Below, piece by piece: positions 24,422 through 35,600 of a DNA stretch of 64,000 nt (position 1 is the first letter of the stretch; every line of letters starts with the position of its first letter). Location of the stretch: positions 46,258 to 110,257 of the forward strand of contig LUOO01000031.1 in assembly GCA_001626765.1 (NCBI GenBank), read 5' to 3'. Made by a program: the position numbers and the translations under genes. The notes beneath the pieces are model-generated. The model made no database searches. It had not been told where the DNA came from and was given only the letters and a program-made list of their open reading frames with translations. Origin of the DNA: Maritimibacter sp. REDSEA-S28_B5. Lineage in GTDB: Bacteria; Pseudomonadota; Alphaproteobacteria; Rhodobacterales; Rhodobacteraceae.

Positions 24422-25886
24422 TGAGCGCGCCGGTCAGATACTGAAGCTCGGTCCAGGCCCGCAGGTATTCGACGCGCTGCACCTCGGCCTGCGCCTGGAG
24501 CTGGCTTGCGAGCCGCTGGCGCGCGGCCAGCACGAGGTCGTTGGACTGGCCCGATGCCACCAGATCGCGTTCGGCCTGCACGTTGCCCTGCGCGGCGCGG
24601 TAGGCCTGCGACAACTGGCCCGAAGCGGACGACAATTGCTTCATCCGTTCGAGGGTCATGGCGATCCGGGTTTCCAGCTCACGCTTGGTCGCATGGTAAT
24701 CGAGCACCGCCGTGCGCAGATCGACGTTGGCATCCAGCGTGCGCAGACCGTTGCCGCCAGCGTTGAAGATCGGGATCGTGATCTTGACGCCCGCCATCAT
24801 CTCTTGCGTGCGCGACCCGCCGCCGAACCGGCTGCCTCCGCGATATTCCCGCTCGATGGACGCAAAGGCGTCGATCACCGGGCCGAAATCGGCGGCCATC
24901 GCCCCCTTGCGGGCCAGGTCGGCCTCGACCACCGACATGGCGATGGCGAGGATCTCGGGGTTGTTCTGTTCGGCCGCCGCGATGGCCTGCGCAACCGAGG
25001 TGCGCCCCTCGGTCCCGGCGATCCCGCCGGGGGCCGTGGCCGTTCCGACTCCGGAAATCGCGGTTCCGGTCAGATGCGACAACCGACCCAGAAGCTGCGC
25101 ATAGTTCGCGGCCTCGAGCGCATAGTCGCTCTGCACCTGCCCCTGTTCGGACAGAAGCGCCCGGCGCGCGCTGTCGCTCGACAGCCCGGAGTCGGTCAGC
25201 CCCAGTTCGGTCTGCGCCTGCCGCCCAAGGCTCGCGCCGCGGGTCTGGTATTCCTGCATCCGCATCCGCGAGGCGGCGGCGGCGAGATAGGTGTCGACCG
25301 TGTCGAAAAGCGCCTTCTGCACGGCGGCGATATACTGAACCTCGGCAATCGTGCGGGCGGTCGTCGCGGTGCGGATCGCGAAGATGCGCGAGACGTTGAC
25401 GAGCGGCTGGGTCACGGTGGCACCAAAGGTCGTCACGCCGTATTTCGCAGTGCCGAGCTGGAACACCGCGTTGTCCGACGAGATAACGCGGGAACGCACG
25501 AAGGTCCGGCTCGCGGTGGCCGACACCTGCGGCAGGTAGCCGAAGATCGCGTTCAGCCGTTCCGCATCGGCCCGGTTGATGTTCTGCGCGGCGCGCCCGA
25601 TGTCGGTGTTGCGATCGAGCGTGTTCTGCAGAAGTTGCGGCAGCGCGGCATTGGCCGGGTTGTCCACGGCGCTTTGCCCGAAGGCCGCGTTCACATCGGC
25701 AATCGAATTCGCGCGGGCGATGGTCGCGTCGAAACGGGCCTGGTCCTTGGCGCGCGTGTCGGCGTCGATCCCTTGGGTCCGCAGTTGTTCGAGCCGCTCG
25801 GGCGTCGCCTTGTTCGTCGTTCCGTCACAGGCGGCGAGGCCGAGCGAAGCGGTCAACGCGAGTGCGAAGGTGGTCTTGATCGTCAT
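24402..25886 (-). CDS. TolC-like outer-membrane channel with lipoprotein signal
   Basis: 494 residues. The N-terminus is a lipobox LGLAAC with Cys at residue 20. The protein shows the paired coiled-coil outer-membrane factor repeats: TVTQPLVNVSRIF..., then DLARKGAMAADFGPVIDAFASIEREYRGGSRFGGG and VDLRTAVLDYHATKRELETRIAMTLERMKQL. It would form the exit duct of a tripartite system with the two HlyD-type adaptors beside it. Lipidated TolC homologues (NodT/OprM group) are known. It starts 30 bp after the M50 gene stop and overlaps the next adaptor. Confidence 0.85.
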   Translation of the reverse strand: MTIKTTFALALTASLGLAACDGTTNKATPERLEQLRTQGIDADTRAKDQARFDATIARANSIADVNAAFGQSAVDNPANAALPQLLQNTLDRNTDIGRAAQNINRADAERLNAIFGYLPQVSATASRTFVRSRVISSDNAVFQLGTAKYGVTTFGATVTQPLVNVSRIFAIRTATTARTIAEVQYIAAVQKALFDTVDTYLAAAASRMRMQEYQTRGASLGRQAQTELGLTDSGLSSDSARRALLSEQGQVQSDYALEAANYAQLLGRLSHLTGTAISGVGTATAPGGIAGTEGRTSVAQAIAAAEQNNPEILAIAMSVVEADLARKGAMAADFGPVIDAFASIEREYRGGSRFGGGSRTQEMMAGVKITIPIFNAGGNGLRTLDANVDLRTAVLDYHATKRELETRIAMTLERMKQLSSASGQLSQAYRAAQGNVQAERDLVASGQSNDLVLAARQRLASQLQAQAEVQRVEYLRAWTELQYLTGALNANALR

Positions 25887-25916
25887 GTCACTGTCCGTTT
25901 CTTCCCTTGGGGGCGT

Positions 25917-27749
25917 TCAGCCCTCGTTGTTGTCGAGCCGCCGATGTCTCTCGGCGATCTCTGCATCTCTGAATTGTGCGAGCTTGCCACGGGCCCATCC
26001 CGCTACGTGACGCCAGACGTCGATGAAGCGCCCGTCCGAGCGCAGCGTCACGCGAGTCACACCCAGATCCCAGCTTTCCACGCTGGTCTCGGGAAAGGCA
26101 CCGGTCATCATCGTCTCGTCGCCATCTGGCAGAAAGCTCCCCACCACCGCGCCCGGTTGCAGCCAGAGGCCGGGGACCAGCGTTTCGCTCGCGATGAACC
26201 GTCCCGGCACAGCAGCGCGCAGGGTCAGCGCGGCCTGATCGGTCTCGGCGATCCGAAGACCCTGTTGGGCGGCGGTGACCTGATCCGACCCGCGCTGCAC
26301 CCCGGCGGCCCCTGCCCCGGCGCTGACCTGCGCGGCCACCCGTGCCTCGTCCAGCTTCAGCCCGGCCACGTGCAGCGCCGCGTCGAAGGCGGGGTTGTCG
26401 AGCGTCAGGATCGTCTCGCCCGTGTCGAGCCGCGCTTCGGCAGGCGGCACGGTGACGACCAGCCCGGCCCGGCTGACGGCCAGCGCATAAACGCCGGTGG
26501 TGTCCGGCGAAACGTCGATTACCTCGCGCGGGGCGACGGGCAGGAACATCAGCGCGCCGAGAAAGACGGCAAGAAGCGCGGGGATACGCCAGCGGCGCAG
26601 GGATCGCGCCTCGCCCCCACTTTCCGGCGTGGCGGGCGCACTGCGGAACGCGGCCTGCATGGGGGCCAACAGGATCACGATCCCGCCCCAGATCCCGATC
26701 AAGAGGCCCACGCCCAGATAGCGCGGCAAGAGCTTCCACACGAGGCCGAGGATCACCAGCCAGCGATAGGCGGCCGAGGCCAGCGCATAGGCCGCGAGCG
26801 GCAGGTCCCCGGACCGCAGCGGCGCAGAGGACATGCCAAGGGCGCGCCCGCGCACCCGCTTGAGCGCACGGCTCGCGTCGGTCCCGAGATTACGCCGCGA
26901 CAAAAGGTCCGCGAGGATGAAATACCCGTCCATCCGCATCAGCGGGTTGGCGTTGAACACGAGCGAAGTAAAGGTCGAGAACAGGAACGCCCGTCCGATG
27001 ACGAGCTGCGCGTCGGGATTCGACACCACATGCCAGGCGATGAACAGGACAAGGCCCACCGCGATGTCCGTCAGGATACCGGCCCCCGAAATCAGGATAC
27101 GCTGCCAACGGGTCGCGGTCAGATCGGCCTCGGAACAATCGACGAAGGGGATGGGATAGAGACCGATCAGGTTCACCCCGCCCCCCCGAAGCCGGACGTT
27201 GAACCGGGTCGCGGCGAGCACATGACCCATCTCGTGGATGATTTTCAGGAACGGCGCGACGATCCCGAAGGTCAGAAGCGCGTCCAGAGAGAACACGTCG
27301 TGGCTCTGGGTGATCAGCGCCCAGTCGTTGCGCAACCCTAGCACAAAGGCCGCAAGGCCGAGCGCGCCGAGGCAGGCGATCCAAAGCGGGCCGAAGGCAT
27401 TGCGCGACACACCCCCAACCGCCCGCTGGAGCGGCACGAGGTCCTCGATCAGGCGGATCTGCATCTGAACCGGGTTGAACCGTTTGCGCCCGAACCTTTG
27501 CAGGTCGCGCATCTGGCGCACGTAGGCCAGGGCCGAGAACCCTGCGCGGGCGTCCTCTTCGGCCAGCGCGGCGCGCGCGTCGGGGCGGGCGACGGCGCCA
27601 GCGAACCGATGCCATGCCGCCGCTGTCCCGCGCGTCAGGCGCAGGATCTGACCGGTTGCCCGATCATGCAGGAGGTAGCAGAAACCCCGACCCTCGGCAG
27701 AGAGGGTGAGGTCCAGCTGCCTCACCAACTGAGGCCGAGGTAAGTCCAT
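25917..27749 (-). CDS. Membrane M50 (site-2-type) protease fused to a HlyD-like domain
   Basis: 610 residues. The N-terminal about 100 residues (FCYLLHDRATGQILRLTRGTAAAWHRF) look like a small PqqD-like recognition fold. Transmembrane segments carry the zinc motif HEMGH at 172-176 and the second ligand motif NPLMRMDGY at 268-276, both signatures of intramembrane M50 proteases. After more transmembrane helices (to about 430) there is a lipoyl/beta-barrel HlyD-like part: VIDVSPDTTGVYALAVSRAGLVVTV, a short coiled coil, and VPGRFIASETLVPGLWLQPGAVVGSF. It overlaps the upstream HlyD gene by 28 bp. Probable role: cleave or hand over a substrate, most likely the giant LEPR protein, into a periplasmic conduit. 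Confidence 0.85.
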   Translation of the reverse strand: MDLPRPQLVRQLDLTLSAEGRGFCYLLHDRATGQILRLTRGTAAAWHRFAGAVARPDARAALAEEDARAGFSALAYVRQMRDLQRFGRKRFNPVQMQIRLIEDLVPLQRAVGGVSRNAFGPLWIACLGALGLAAFVLGLRNDWALITQSHDVFSLDALLTFGIVAPFLKIIHEMGHVLAATRFNVRLRGGGVNLIGLYPIPFVDCSEADLTATRWQRILISGAGILTDIAVGLVLFIAWHVVSNPDAQLVIGRAFLFSTFTSLVFNANPLMRMDGYFILADLLSRRNLGTDASRALKRVRGRALGMSSAPLRSGDLPLAAYALASAAYRWLVILGLVWKLLPRYLGVGLLIGIWGGIVILLAPMQAAFRSAPATPESGGEARSLRRWRIPALLAVFLGALMFLPVAPREVIDVSPDTTGVYALAVSRAGLVVTVPPAEARLDTGETILTLDNPAFDAALHVAGLKLDEARVAAQVSAGAGAAGVQRGSDQVTAAQQGLRIAETDQAALTLRAAVPGRFIASETLVPGLWLQPGAVVGSFLPDGDETMMTGAFPETSVESWDLGVTRVTLRSDGRFIDVWRHVAGWARGKLAQFRDAEIAERHRRLDNNEG

Positions 27750-29296
27750 GACACCGTTCTGAGATATTCGATAAGGTAATGACTCATGCCGACCACGCGC
27801 GGGGCCGTTTCACCCTGGATCCGGGCATAGCCGGACAGCCCGGCGAGCAGCGCTGCGCGGTCGCCGCCGGTGATGCGCCCGATGACCTCGAGCCGCTCGG
27901 CCCCGTTCTGGCCGTCCGAAACCAGCGCGGGCGGGGTCAGCAGTTCGACGGGAAAACGCGCGGCGAGCCCGCGAAACCGCGCCTCGCCCGTCATGCCCGC
28001 CGATAGCCGCCGCGCATCGACGCGCGAGGGCGTGAGGCTCATCAGGTAGCCGTCGCCGGTCTGCACCGTCACCACGTCCCGCCCTGTCGCGATATTCGCA
28101 CCGATCATGTTCTGCGGCAGGGCCGAGATCACCCGACCGCTCGCCGGCGCCGTCACGTCGAGCGCCGCGATCCGCGACGCCGCCTGTTCGCGCCGCGCCT
28201 CGGCCAGCGCACGACGGCTCTGGGCAAGCTGGTAGGCGCCATAATCGTTTTCCGACATCGCGGCCTGGGCGTTCAGATCCTCGACCGCGATGTTCAGGTC
28301 CTCCTGCGCCAGTTCGGCGGCGAGCTGCTGAGAGGCAAAGCGTGCGACCACGTCGCCCTCGGTCACCGTATCCCCGACGCGCACCCGCATCTCGACGAGG
28401 TTCGCATCGGTGGCGAGCGCGGCGACCCGCGCCTCTTCCGGCAGGGCAGCACCTGAGAGCGTGATCTTCGCCGGCACCGGCCAGACGAGCCAGACGGCGG
28501 CGGCCAGACCCGCGGCAACGGCGGCGGCACGCCACAGGGGAGCGTGGCGCGAGGGTGCCTTGCCCCGCCGCAGCGGGCGCGCGATGGTCATGAGCGCAGG
28601 AAGTTCGGGCGCCAGCGACCGACCCGCATCCGACGGCCCGACCAGCGCCACGCCATAGTCCGCCTCGCCAGGCGGGATGAGGACGAGCGCGCCGGCCCCC
28701 AGCCGTTCGAGCAGAAGCGTCCCGTCTATGTCGTCACCCGCGGGCGTCAGGTGAACGGGTGCCGAAAGCCCCGGCAACTGCGCCCCGATCCAGTTCTTCA
28801 GAACATCGCGCGCCGCCTTTGCCGAACCGTCAGAAGCCCACACCTTGCGCACGCGGTCTTTCCGGGTGGAATAGACGACAAGGCTTTGTGCCAGTCCGTC
28901 CTCGACCAGCACCTCGCCCACCACCGACACCAGCGCCCCGGTGGATTTCGCCGGTCCGGGCAAACGCGTGGCGAGCCGGACCAAAAGCGGTCCGATGGAC
29001 GAGGCTTGCCCGCCTGCCACACGCCCCAGACCGGACGACAGCGCCTGCGCCCGGCTGAGCATCGGGGCAAGCTGGGTCAGTTCCGGCACCCCCGGCAGCA
29101 TCCAGAGCGCCCAGCGTCCCGAGCCGACCGGCACGGTCAGCACCATCCCGCCGCTTTCCACCTTGCGCGCGGCGGGTCGGTCCTGAAGCGTGTCCGTCAG
29201 GCGTGCGCGGATATCGGGCGACGGAATATCGCCCAGCACCGGGATCGACGTCCCGGCCCTGTCCATCAGGAAAACCGCGCGCGCCTCGTCAAGCAT
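27722..29296 (-). CDS. Membrane-anchored HlyD-family adaptor with large cytosolic N-domain
   Basis: 524 residues. Residues 1-250 are a cytosolic region of uncertain fold (two related halves, possibly GAF-like). One transmembrane helix at about 255-273 (WRAAAVAAGLAAAVWLVWPV) follows, then a HlyD adaptor: VRVGDTVTEGDVVARFASQQLAAELAQED, a coiled coil, VTAPASGRVISALPQNMIGANIATG and a beta-barrel. It begins 3 bp after the DUF3467 stop and overlaps the M50 gene, so the proteins should be made together. The cytosolic domain may recognise the substrate or the DUF3467 protein; this is inference. Confidence 0.8.
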   Translation of the reverse strand: MLDEARAVFLMDRAGTSIPVLGDIPSPDIRARLTDTLQDRPAARKVESGGMVLTVPVGSGRWALWMLPGVPELTQLAPMLSRAQALSSGLGRVAGGQASSIGPLLVRLATRLPGPAKSTGALVSVVGEVLVEDGLAQSLVVYSTRKDRVRKVWASDGSAKAARDVLKNWIGAQLPGLSAPVHLTPAGDDIDGTLLLERLGAGALVLIPPGEADYGVALVGPSDAGRSLAPELPALMTIARPLRRGKAPSRHAPLWRAAAVAAGLAAAVWLVWPVPAKITLSGAALPEEARVAALATDANLVEMRVRVGDTVTEGDVVARFASQQLAAELAQEDLNIAVEDLNAQAAMSENDYGAYQLAQSRRALAEARREQAASRIAALDVTAPASGRVISALPQNMIGANIATGRDVVTVQTGDGYLMSLTPSRVDARRLSAGMTGEARFRGLAARFPVELLTPPALVSDGQNGAERLEVIGRITGGDRAALLAGLSGYARIQGETAPRVVGMSHYLIEYLRTVSWTYLGLSW

Positions 29297-29299
29297 GGA

Positions 29300-29596
29300 T
29301 CAGATGTCGATCTTGCCGAACTGTTCCTCATAGGCCTTGATCGACCCGGCGAGGATGCCCGCCAGCCGCTTGGCCGCAAAGGGGTTGAGCACGATGCGGG
29401 TCGAAAGGTCCACGTCGACCTCCTTGTTCTCGGTCATGGTGCCGCGCCAGTTCTGGTGGGTGCCGAACAGGAGAAAGAACTCCTCGCGATTGGCGGTCGC
29501 CGTGCCGATGTTGGCGTAGACGCTTTCCATCTTGTCGTCGTGCCAGTTGATCGTGACGCCGTTCATCGTGGTGGTTTTCTGCGGTGTATCGGTCAT
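29300..29596 (-). CDS. DUF3467-family small protein
   Basis: 98 residues with the family pattern INWHDDKMESVYANIGTATANREEFFLLFGTHQ followed by VDVDLSTRIVLNPFAAKRLAGIL and a helical end. Function of the family is unknown. Its placement between the giant LEPR gene (18-bp gap) and the HlyD adaptor (3-bp gap) suggests a chaperone or assembly factor for that export system. It has no signal peptide, so it should act in the cytoplasm. Confidence 0.8.
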   Translation of the reverse strand: MTDTPQKTTTMNGVTINWHDDKMESVYANIGTATANREEFFLLFGTHQNWRGTMTENKEVDVDLSTRIVLNPFAAKRLAGILAGSIKAYEEQFGKIDI

Positions 29597-29614
29597 GGAG
29601 TGCTTTCGTCTTTC

Positions 29615-32600
29615 TTATTCAGCGGCAATGGGGAGGCTGGCCGCGCCGGCCTCTTTCGCTTCGATCATGTCGAGAAGCCGTTCGATCAGCGCCTCGAGCA
29701 CGGTGGGTGGCAGGTTTCCGGTCAGAAGACCCGCGCTGATCAACGAAGAGAGCAGGCTCTCCGCGATCAGGGTCACATCTGCACCGGACTGGATGAGCAA
29801 GGCAAGCGACCGCAGGAGCGCGGGATCGTCCATCGCGTCGACCACCGCCATCCAGACTGCCTCGAGCGACAGGCCCGGCCCGAGGTCCGCGCCGAGCCCG
29901 TCATCGAGCGTCGGATCGTCCTCGAACAGATCGAGGTTCGCGCCGATGGCAGCGTCCTGCTGGCTTTCCGACACCACGTCGAGCGCGCCGGGACCGGCGA
30001 AGTTCGACGTGAAGAGGAACCGCTGGGTCATCGAGATATCTCCAAACCCGATCGGGAACGTCGCCTTGAAGATACCGGCGTAACCGTCCGAGAAGATCAG
30101 GTCATTCGCGGTATCGCCAAAGAACAGGTCCGGCCCGAGGTTGCCGATCATGATGTCCGGCCCGCCGTTCCCGTGGATCTGGTCGTAGCCGCCCGTCACA
30201 TAGGCAAAGTTCGTGTCGATGGTCATCCGTTCGTCGACCGAGCCGTCGCGGTTTTCCGTCCAGCTCCGGCCGATGATCGCCGTGTCGCCGATCAGGATAT
30301 CCTGACCGCCCTGCCCGTGCAGCACGTCATCCCCGAAGCCGCCGACGACGATGTCGTAGCCGTTGCCCGCGAACACCGTGTCGTCGCCCGCGATGTCGAT
30401 CAGGACCGCGGTCAGCTTGACCAGACGATCCGCCGCCGACTGGTTCGCCAGCGCCCCCGCGGGATCGGAAAGCGTCATCCGCGCGATGTCACCGACGATC
30501 AGGTCGTCGGCACCGCCCGCGTCGATCCGGTCGTCACCCGCCTGACCCAAAAGGATGTCATCCCCCACGGCCCCGCGCGAGGTGATGCGGTCGTCGCCGC
30601 CCCGTGCCTCGTCCGTCATGCGCAGCGTCACGATGTCCGCCGTCCCGCGGTAGGTCACGTGGCCGCTGTCACCGAAGGCGAGGTCTTCGCCCGTCCCGGT
30701 ATCGACGCGGTCGTTGCCCTGACCGGCGATGATCATGTCGTCGCCGGAACCCGACTCGATCAAATCATCCCCGCCTCCCGGTTCACCGGTGAGCGCGCGC
30801 ATGAACCCGGTGCTCGCCCCGGCTTCGGAAATCTGTCCGAGGTCGCCCAGGATGGCGTCGTCACCTGCGCCGCTGCCGATGGTGTCGCCGGCCAGACCGC
30901 CAATGATCACGTCCCGACCCGAACCGGTGGTGATCCGGTCGGCCCCGCCGTTGCTGCGATCCTCGCTGACCGCCCGGATCACGCCCGCGGCGAGCGTGAT
31001 GACCCCTTGGTCGCCCAGAACGGTGTTGTCGCCGTCGCCTGCGTCGATCACGTCGCCATCCTGACCGCCCGCGATCAGGTCGTCGCCGTCGCCGGTGGTG
31101 ATGTCGTCCGCCCCGCCCTCCGCCGGGGTCGTGGTCGTCAGCACGTCGCTGCCGGTCCAGTCGTTCACGCCGCTCTCGCCCAGCGCCCGGTTGTCGCCGT
31201 CGCCAAGCACCGCGGTGTCCGACCCGCCGCCAAGGATCACGCGGTCGTCGCCCGATCCCGTGGTCACGCTATCATCGCCGTCCTCGGCAAGCCAATCGGA
31301 CGTGAGGACCCCAGAAGCATCCCACGACCCGCTGTCACCAAGAACGATATTGTCGCCCTCGCCCGCGTCGATCACGTCGCCGCTCGCGCCGCCGAAGACA
31401 ACGTCTTCGCCCGTGCCGGTGGTAATGTCATCCGCGCCGCCCAGAGTGTTGGACAGACTTTCCAGCGTCTCGGTCCCGGTCCAGTCGTTCACGCCGCTGT
31501 CGCCCAGCGCCCGGTTGTCGCCGTCGCCCAGAACGGCCGTGTCCGACCCGCCGCCAAGGATCACGCGGTCGTCGCCCGATCCCGTGGTCACGCTGTCGTC
31601 ACCGTCTTGGGCAAACCAATCGGACGTGAGGACCCCAGAGGCATCCCACGACCCGCTGTCGCCAAGAACGATGTTATCGCCCTCGCCCGCGTCGATCATG
31701 TCGCCGCCTGCACCGCCAAAGACCACGTCCGCGCCCCGACCCGTGGTAATCTCGTCATCCCCGCCCAACGTGGGCGACAGGCTGCCGAGCGTTTCCGTGC
31801 CGGTCCAGTCGTTCGTTCCGTAATCGCCCAGAACCCTGTTGGGTCCGTCGCCGATCGTCGCGGTATCCGACCCGCCGCCAAGGATCACGCGGCTGCCGCC
31901 CGACCCGGCGGTGACGTCGTCGTCGCCGTCTCCCACCGTCACGTCGGAGGTCAGGGTGCCCTGCGCGTCAAAGCGGCCCGCGTCGCCGAGGATGACATGG
32001 GCACCGTCGCCCACGTCGATGGTGTCGCCGCCGACGCCGCCGAAGGCCACCGTATTGCCGTTGCCGATGGTGATCTCATCCGCGTCACCCGTGTCGTTGT
32101 CCGAGGTCTCGATCACTTCACCGTTCGACCAGTCCATAGACCCGCTGTCGCCCAGAACCCGGCCGTCGCCATTGCCGAGCGTGGCCGTATCTGCGCCGCC
32201 CCCGAGGATCACCCGGTTGTCGCCGTTCCCAGCCGTGACAGTGTCGCCGCCATCCTGCTGGGTGGCTGCCGAGGACAGGGTTCCCGCGCTGTCGTAGGAC
32301 CCGGTGTCGCCCAGGATCACGTTGTCGCCGTCGCCCGCGTCGATCACGTCGCCGGCGTCGCCGCCCATCAGGATATCGTCGCCGATGCCGGTCGTGATCG
32401 TGTCCACACCAGTGCCCTCGGTCGTCGCGGTGACCTGCGTGCCAGAGGACTTGCGCGTCACCGAGCCGGTATCGCCCAGTGCGATCACGCCCGAGTTCCC
32501 GGCGGTCAGCCTGTCGGCCCCGGTCCCCAGAAGGATCATCGCAGCCCCCGCGGTGATCGTGACGATATCGTCGCCGCCGGTCGCGCCGGTCGTGGTGGCG

Positions 32601-35600
32601 ACATCGCCGTCGTCGTTGGTCCCCGTGGTGCGCCGGATCGTGCCGTCGTCGCCCAGGATCACATCGCGGCCATCGGTCGACGAGATGGTGTCGGCGCCAA
32701 GCCCGCCGATGATCAGATCATCGCCCGACCCGCCGATCACCGTATCGTCCCCCGCCTGCGGCCCCGACACGGCGGTCAGAAGCACGCCGTCCGAAAGGAT
32801 CTCGATCGAACCGTTGTCGCCAAGGACATAGTTAGTGGCGTCCGCCAAGGTCACGTGATCGTCGCCGCCGCCCATGACGGCATTGAGGAACCCGGTCCCG
32901 GCCAGCACCGTGTCGTCCCCGTCGCTCGGGTCCGAGGCATCGGCGCTGAGCTTGGCCAGACCGGCGATCTTGGCGCGGACCTCGGCGTCGTTCTCGAGGT
33001 CCTGCGCGGTCGCCCCGGCCCCCGGCGCGATGTAGCTGCGCGCTGCCAGCAGCGCAGCGGGATCGAGCGTGAGAACCCCGTTATCGCCCAGCAGGATCAG
33101 CCCGCCCGCGCCCGCCGTGATATGGTCGTCGCCCGCGCCACCGATCACGATGTCGGTGATGTCAGTGCCCGTGCCGTTGCCCACGATGATGGTGTCGTTG
33201 CCATCGTTCGCCGTCACGATCCCGGTGATCGTGGAGTTCGGCACGTCGATGATCCCGAGGTCGCCCAGCACGATATCGCTGCCCAGCCCCGAGGTGATGT
33301 GATCGTCGCCCTCGCCCCCGATGATCAGGTCGTTGCCGTCGCCGGTCGTCACGGTATCCGCACCGCCCGCCGAAGAGCTCTTCGATTCGGCATAGGTCAC
33401 GGCTTCCGATATCCGCGCCCCGCGCAGGAGGCCGAAGTCGCCCAGCACCGTGTTCGATCCCTGAAGGTCGATGATGGTCTCGGACCCGACCGACGAGCCG
33501 CCCGCGATCAGGATGTCGTTGCCCGCATCCCCGCCCAGCGTATCGGTTCCGGCATTAGCAGAAGTGTCGAACTGCGTGTCGACCGCCTCGATGAGCAGGT
33601 TCGTGGCCACGGTAAGCCGGGCAAAATCCCCGACGACCGCGTCGTTGCCGTCGCCGCCCGACAGGGTGTCGTCGCCGCCACCGCCCAGAAGTCCGCCGCG
33701 TCCCGTGCCGAAAGCACGACCGCCTGACCGAAGTAGGTCGTCGTGTCGAAGTCGTCGATGGTCAGGGTCGCCCCGTCCTTGACAGTCGTGATGTCGAGCG
33801 TGCCGCCGACCAGAATGTCGACGCCCTGCCCGCCGCTGATCGTGTCGTCGCCAGCGCGACCCTCGATCAGGTCGTTGCCCAGTTGTCCGTGCAGCGTATC
33901 GTTCCCCGACCCGCCCATCAGCACGTCCGCGCCGTCGCGAATGGCCAGCGTGTCGATACCAGCGTTGCCGCTTTGCCCGGTTTCGCCCGCGGCGGCACCC
34001 CAGCCCCAGACGGTCGAGACGGCAGCGTTGGTCGTAATGCGATCCGACCCTGCGCCGCCTTCGACCAGCGCGTCGGCACCGCCCGCGACTGTCACCACGT
34101 CGTCTCCCGCTCCCGAGAGGATGCGGATGATGCCCGTCGTGCCAGAACCGGCGGTAATCGTGTCGGCGCCCTTGCCGGTCAGGATAAGGTGGTTGCCACC
34201 AGCGACCGTCACCGTCTCGGCGTCGCCCGCCGCCTTGATCTGCGTGGCGCGGGTATAGTCAGCGAGGACCTGCGCCAGGGACAGCTTGGCGGCGTTCCCG
34301 TTCACGTCCGTCCCGTTGTAGTTCGCGGTGGCCCCGGCCGCCTTGACCGTCCCGTCGGCGTTGATGCCAAGCAGGTCACGGGCCGCCGCCGCGGTCAGAC
34401 CGCCTTGGGCGAACTGGGTCAGGAACACGTCCCGCATCCCCATGTCGTCATCGCCGATGAAGATGACGTTGCCGCCTTGGATATTGACGGTCTCGGACCC
34501 CTTTTCACCGAAGATGACATAGGTGCCGGTGGCGTTCGGGCCTGAGGTGAACACATCGTCCCCATCACCCGCGAAGACGACCGTAAGCCCCTGATCGGGC
34601 AGCTTGATCGTGTCCTTGCCGTTGCCCGCATAGACCACGACCGCCTTGTCGGAATAATCGCCCGACCCCGCCTCGTAGAGGTCGGACAGATCGACGGTGT
34701 TATCGCCGTTGCCTGCCGGAATGATGATCCCGGCGGCGTCCTGGTTGAAGCTGCCCGACAGGCTGCCCTGCTGGTTGGACAGGTTGACCTGGATCGGCGA
34801 ATTGGGACCCGACAGGCGGATCACGTCGTTGCCGTCCTCGGTCAGGTTCGACATGGAGTTGCCGATGTTCGACCCCACAGCGAGGATCGCGGTTTCGCCC
34901 GCCGAGATGTCGTCAGACACGCGTGGCGGCAGCGGGAAATTCCCGAACTCGAAGCTCTCGTTGATGTTGACCACGTCCTTCGACCACTTGAGGTCGATGG
35001 AGAACAGGCCGAAGTCGATCGAGATGCCTGCCCACACGCTCAGGTAGAAATAGACGTCGAAAGTGCCTTCGAACAGGTAGCCCAGCATCTTGGACGGATC
35101 GTCGGCCGAGGCGTCGAGGATCTCGAGCAGCTCGGGGATGCGTAGCTTGCCGTCGTCGTTGGGGTCGTTGAACGACAGCGTCACATGCGCGCCGCCGCCT
35201 GCGTTCAGCCCCGCGATACCGAGGTTCAGCGCCGCCGCCACGTCGAAACCGAGGTCAAGGAACGGACCCGAGTCGATGAAGACGCCGTCGAGCAGACGCA
35301 CGGGATCGAGCGTGTTCACGAAGTTCACGATGCCCGACAGGTCGTAACCAGCCGTGAGACCGGCAAAGGCATGGGCGCCGATCTCGAACCGGAAGGCGCC
35401 CGAGATGATATCCCCGACCCAGCCCGGCGCGCCGATCTGGTCGATCATCAGATCGACAAGGCTCGTACGCGGGAAATCGAGGTTGAACAGCGTCGCGTGG
35501 ACGAGGACGAGGTCCACCTGATCGAATTTGCCCGTGAGCAGGTTGATCGCCGAGAACGGATCGGACAGCAGCGGAATCTCGATGGCGAAACCACGGTCGA

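Noticed and set aside
28544..33727. Very long plus-strand open frame opposite the HlyD and giant RTX genes
   Set aside because: Arises from the GC-rich repeat on the opposite strand; composition is Arg/His/Pro-rich, has no RBS or domain, and lies antisense to well supported genes.
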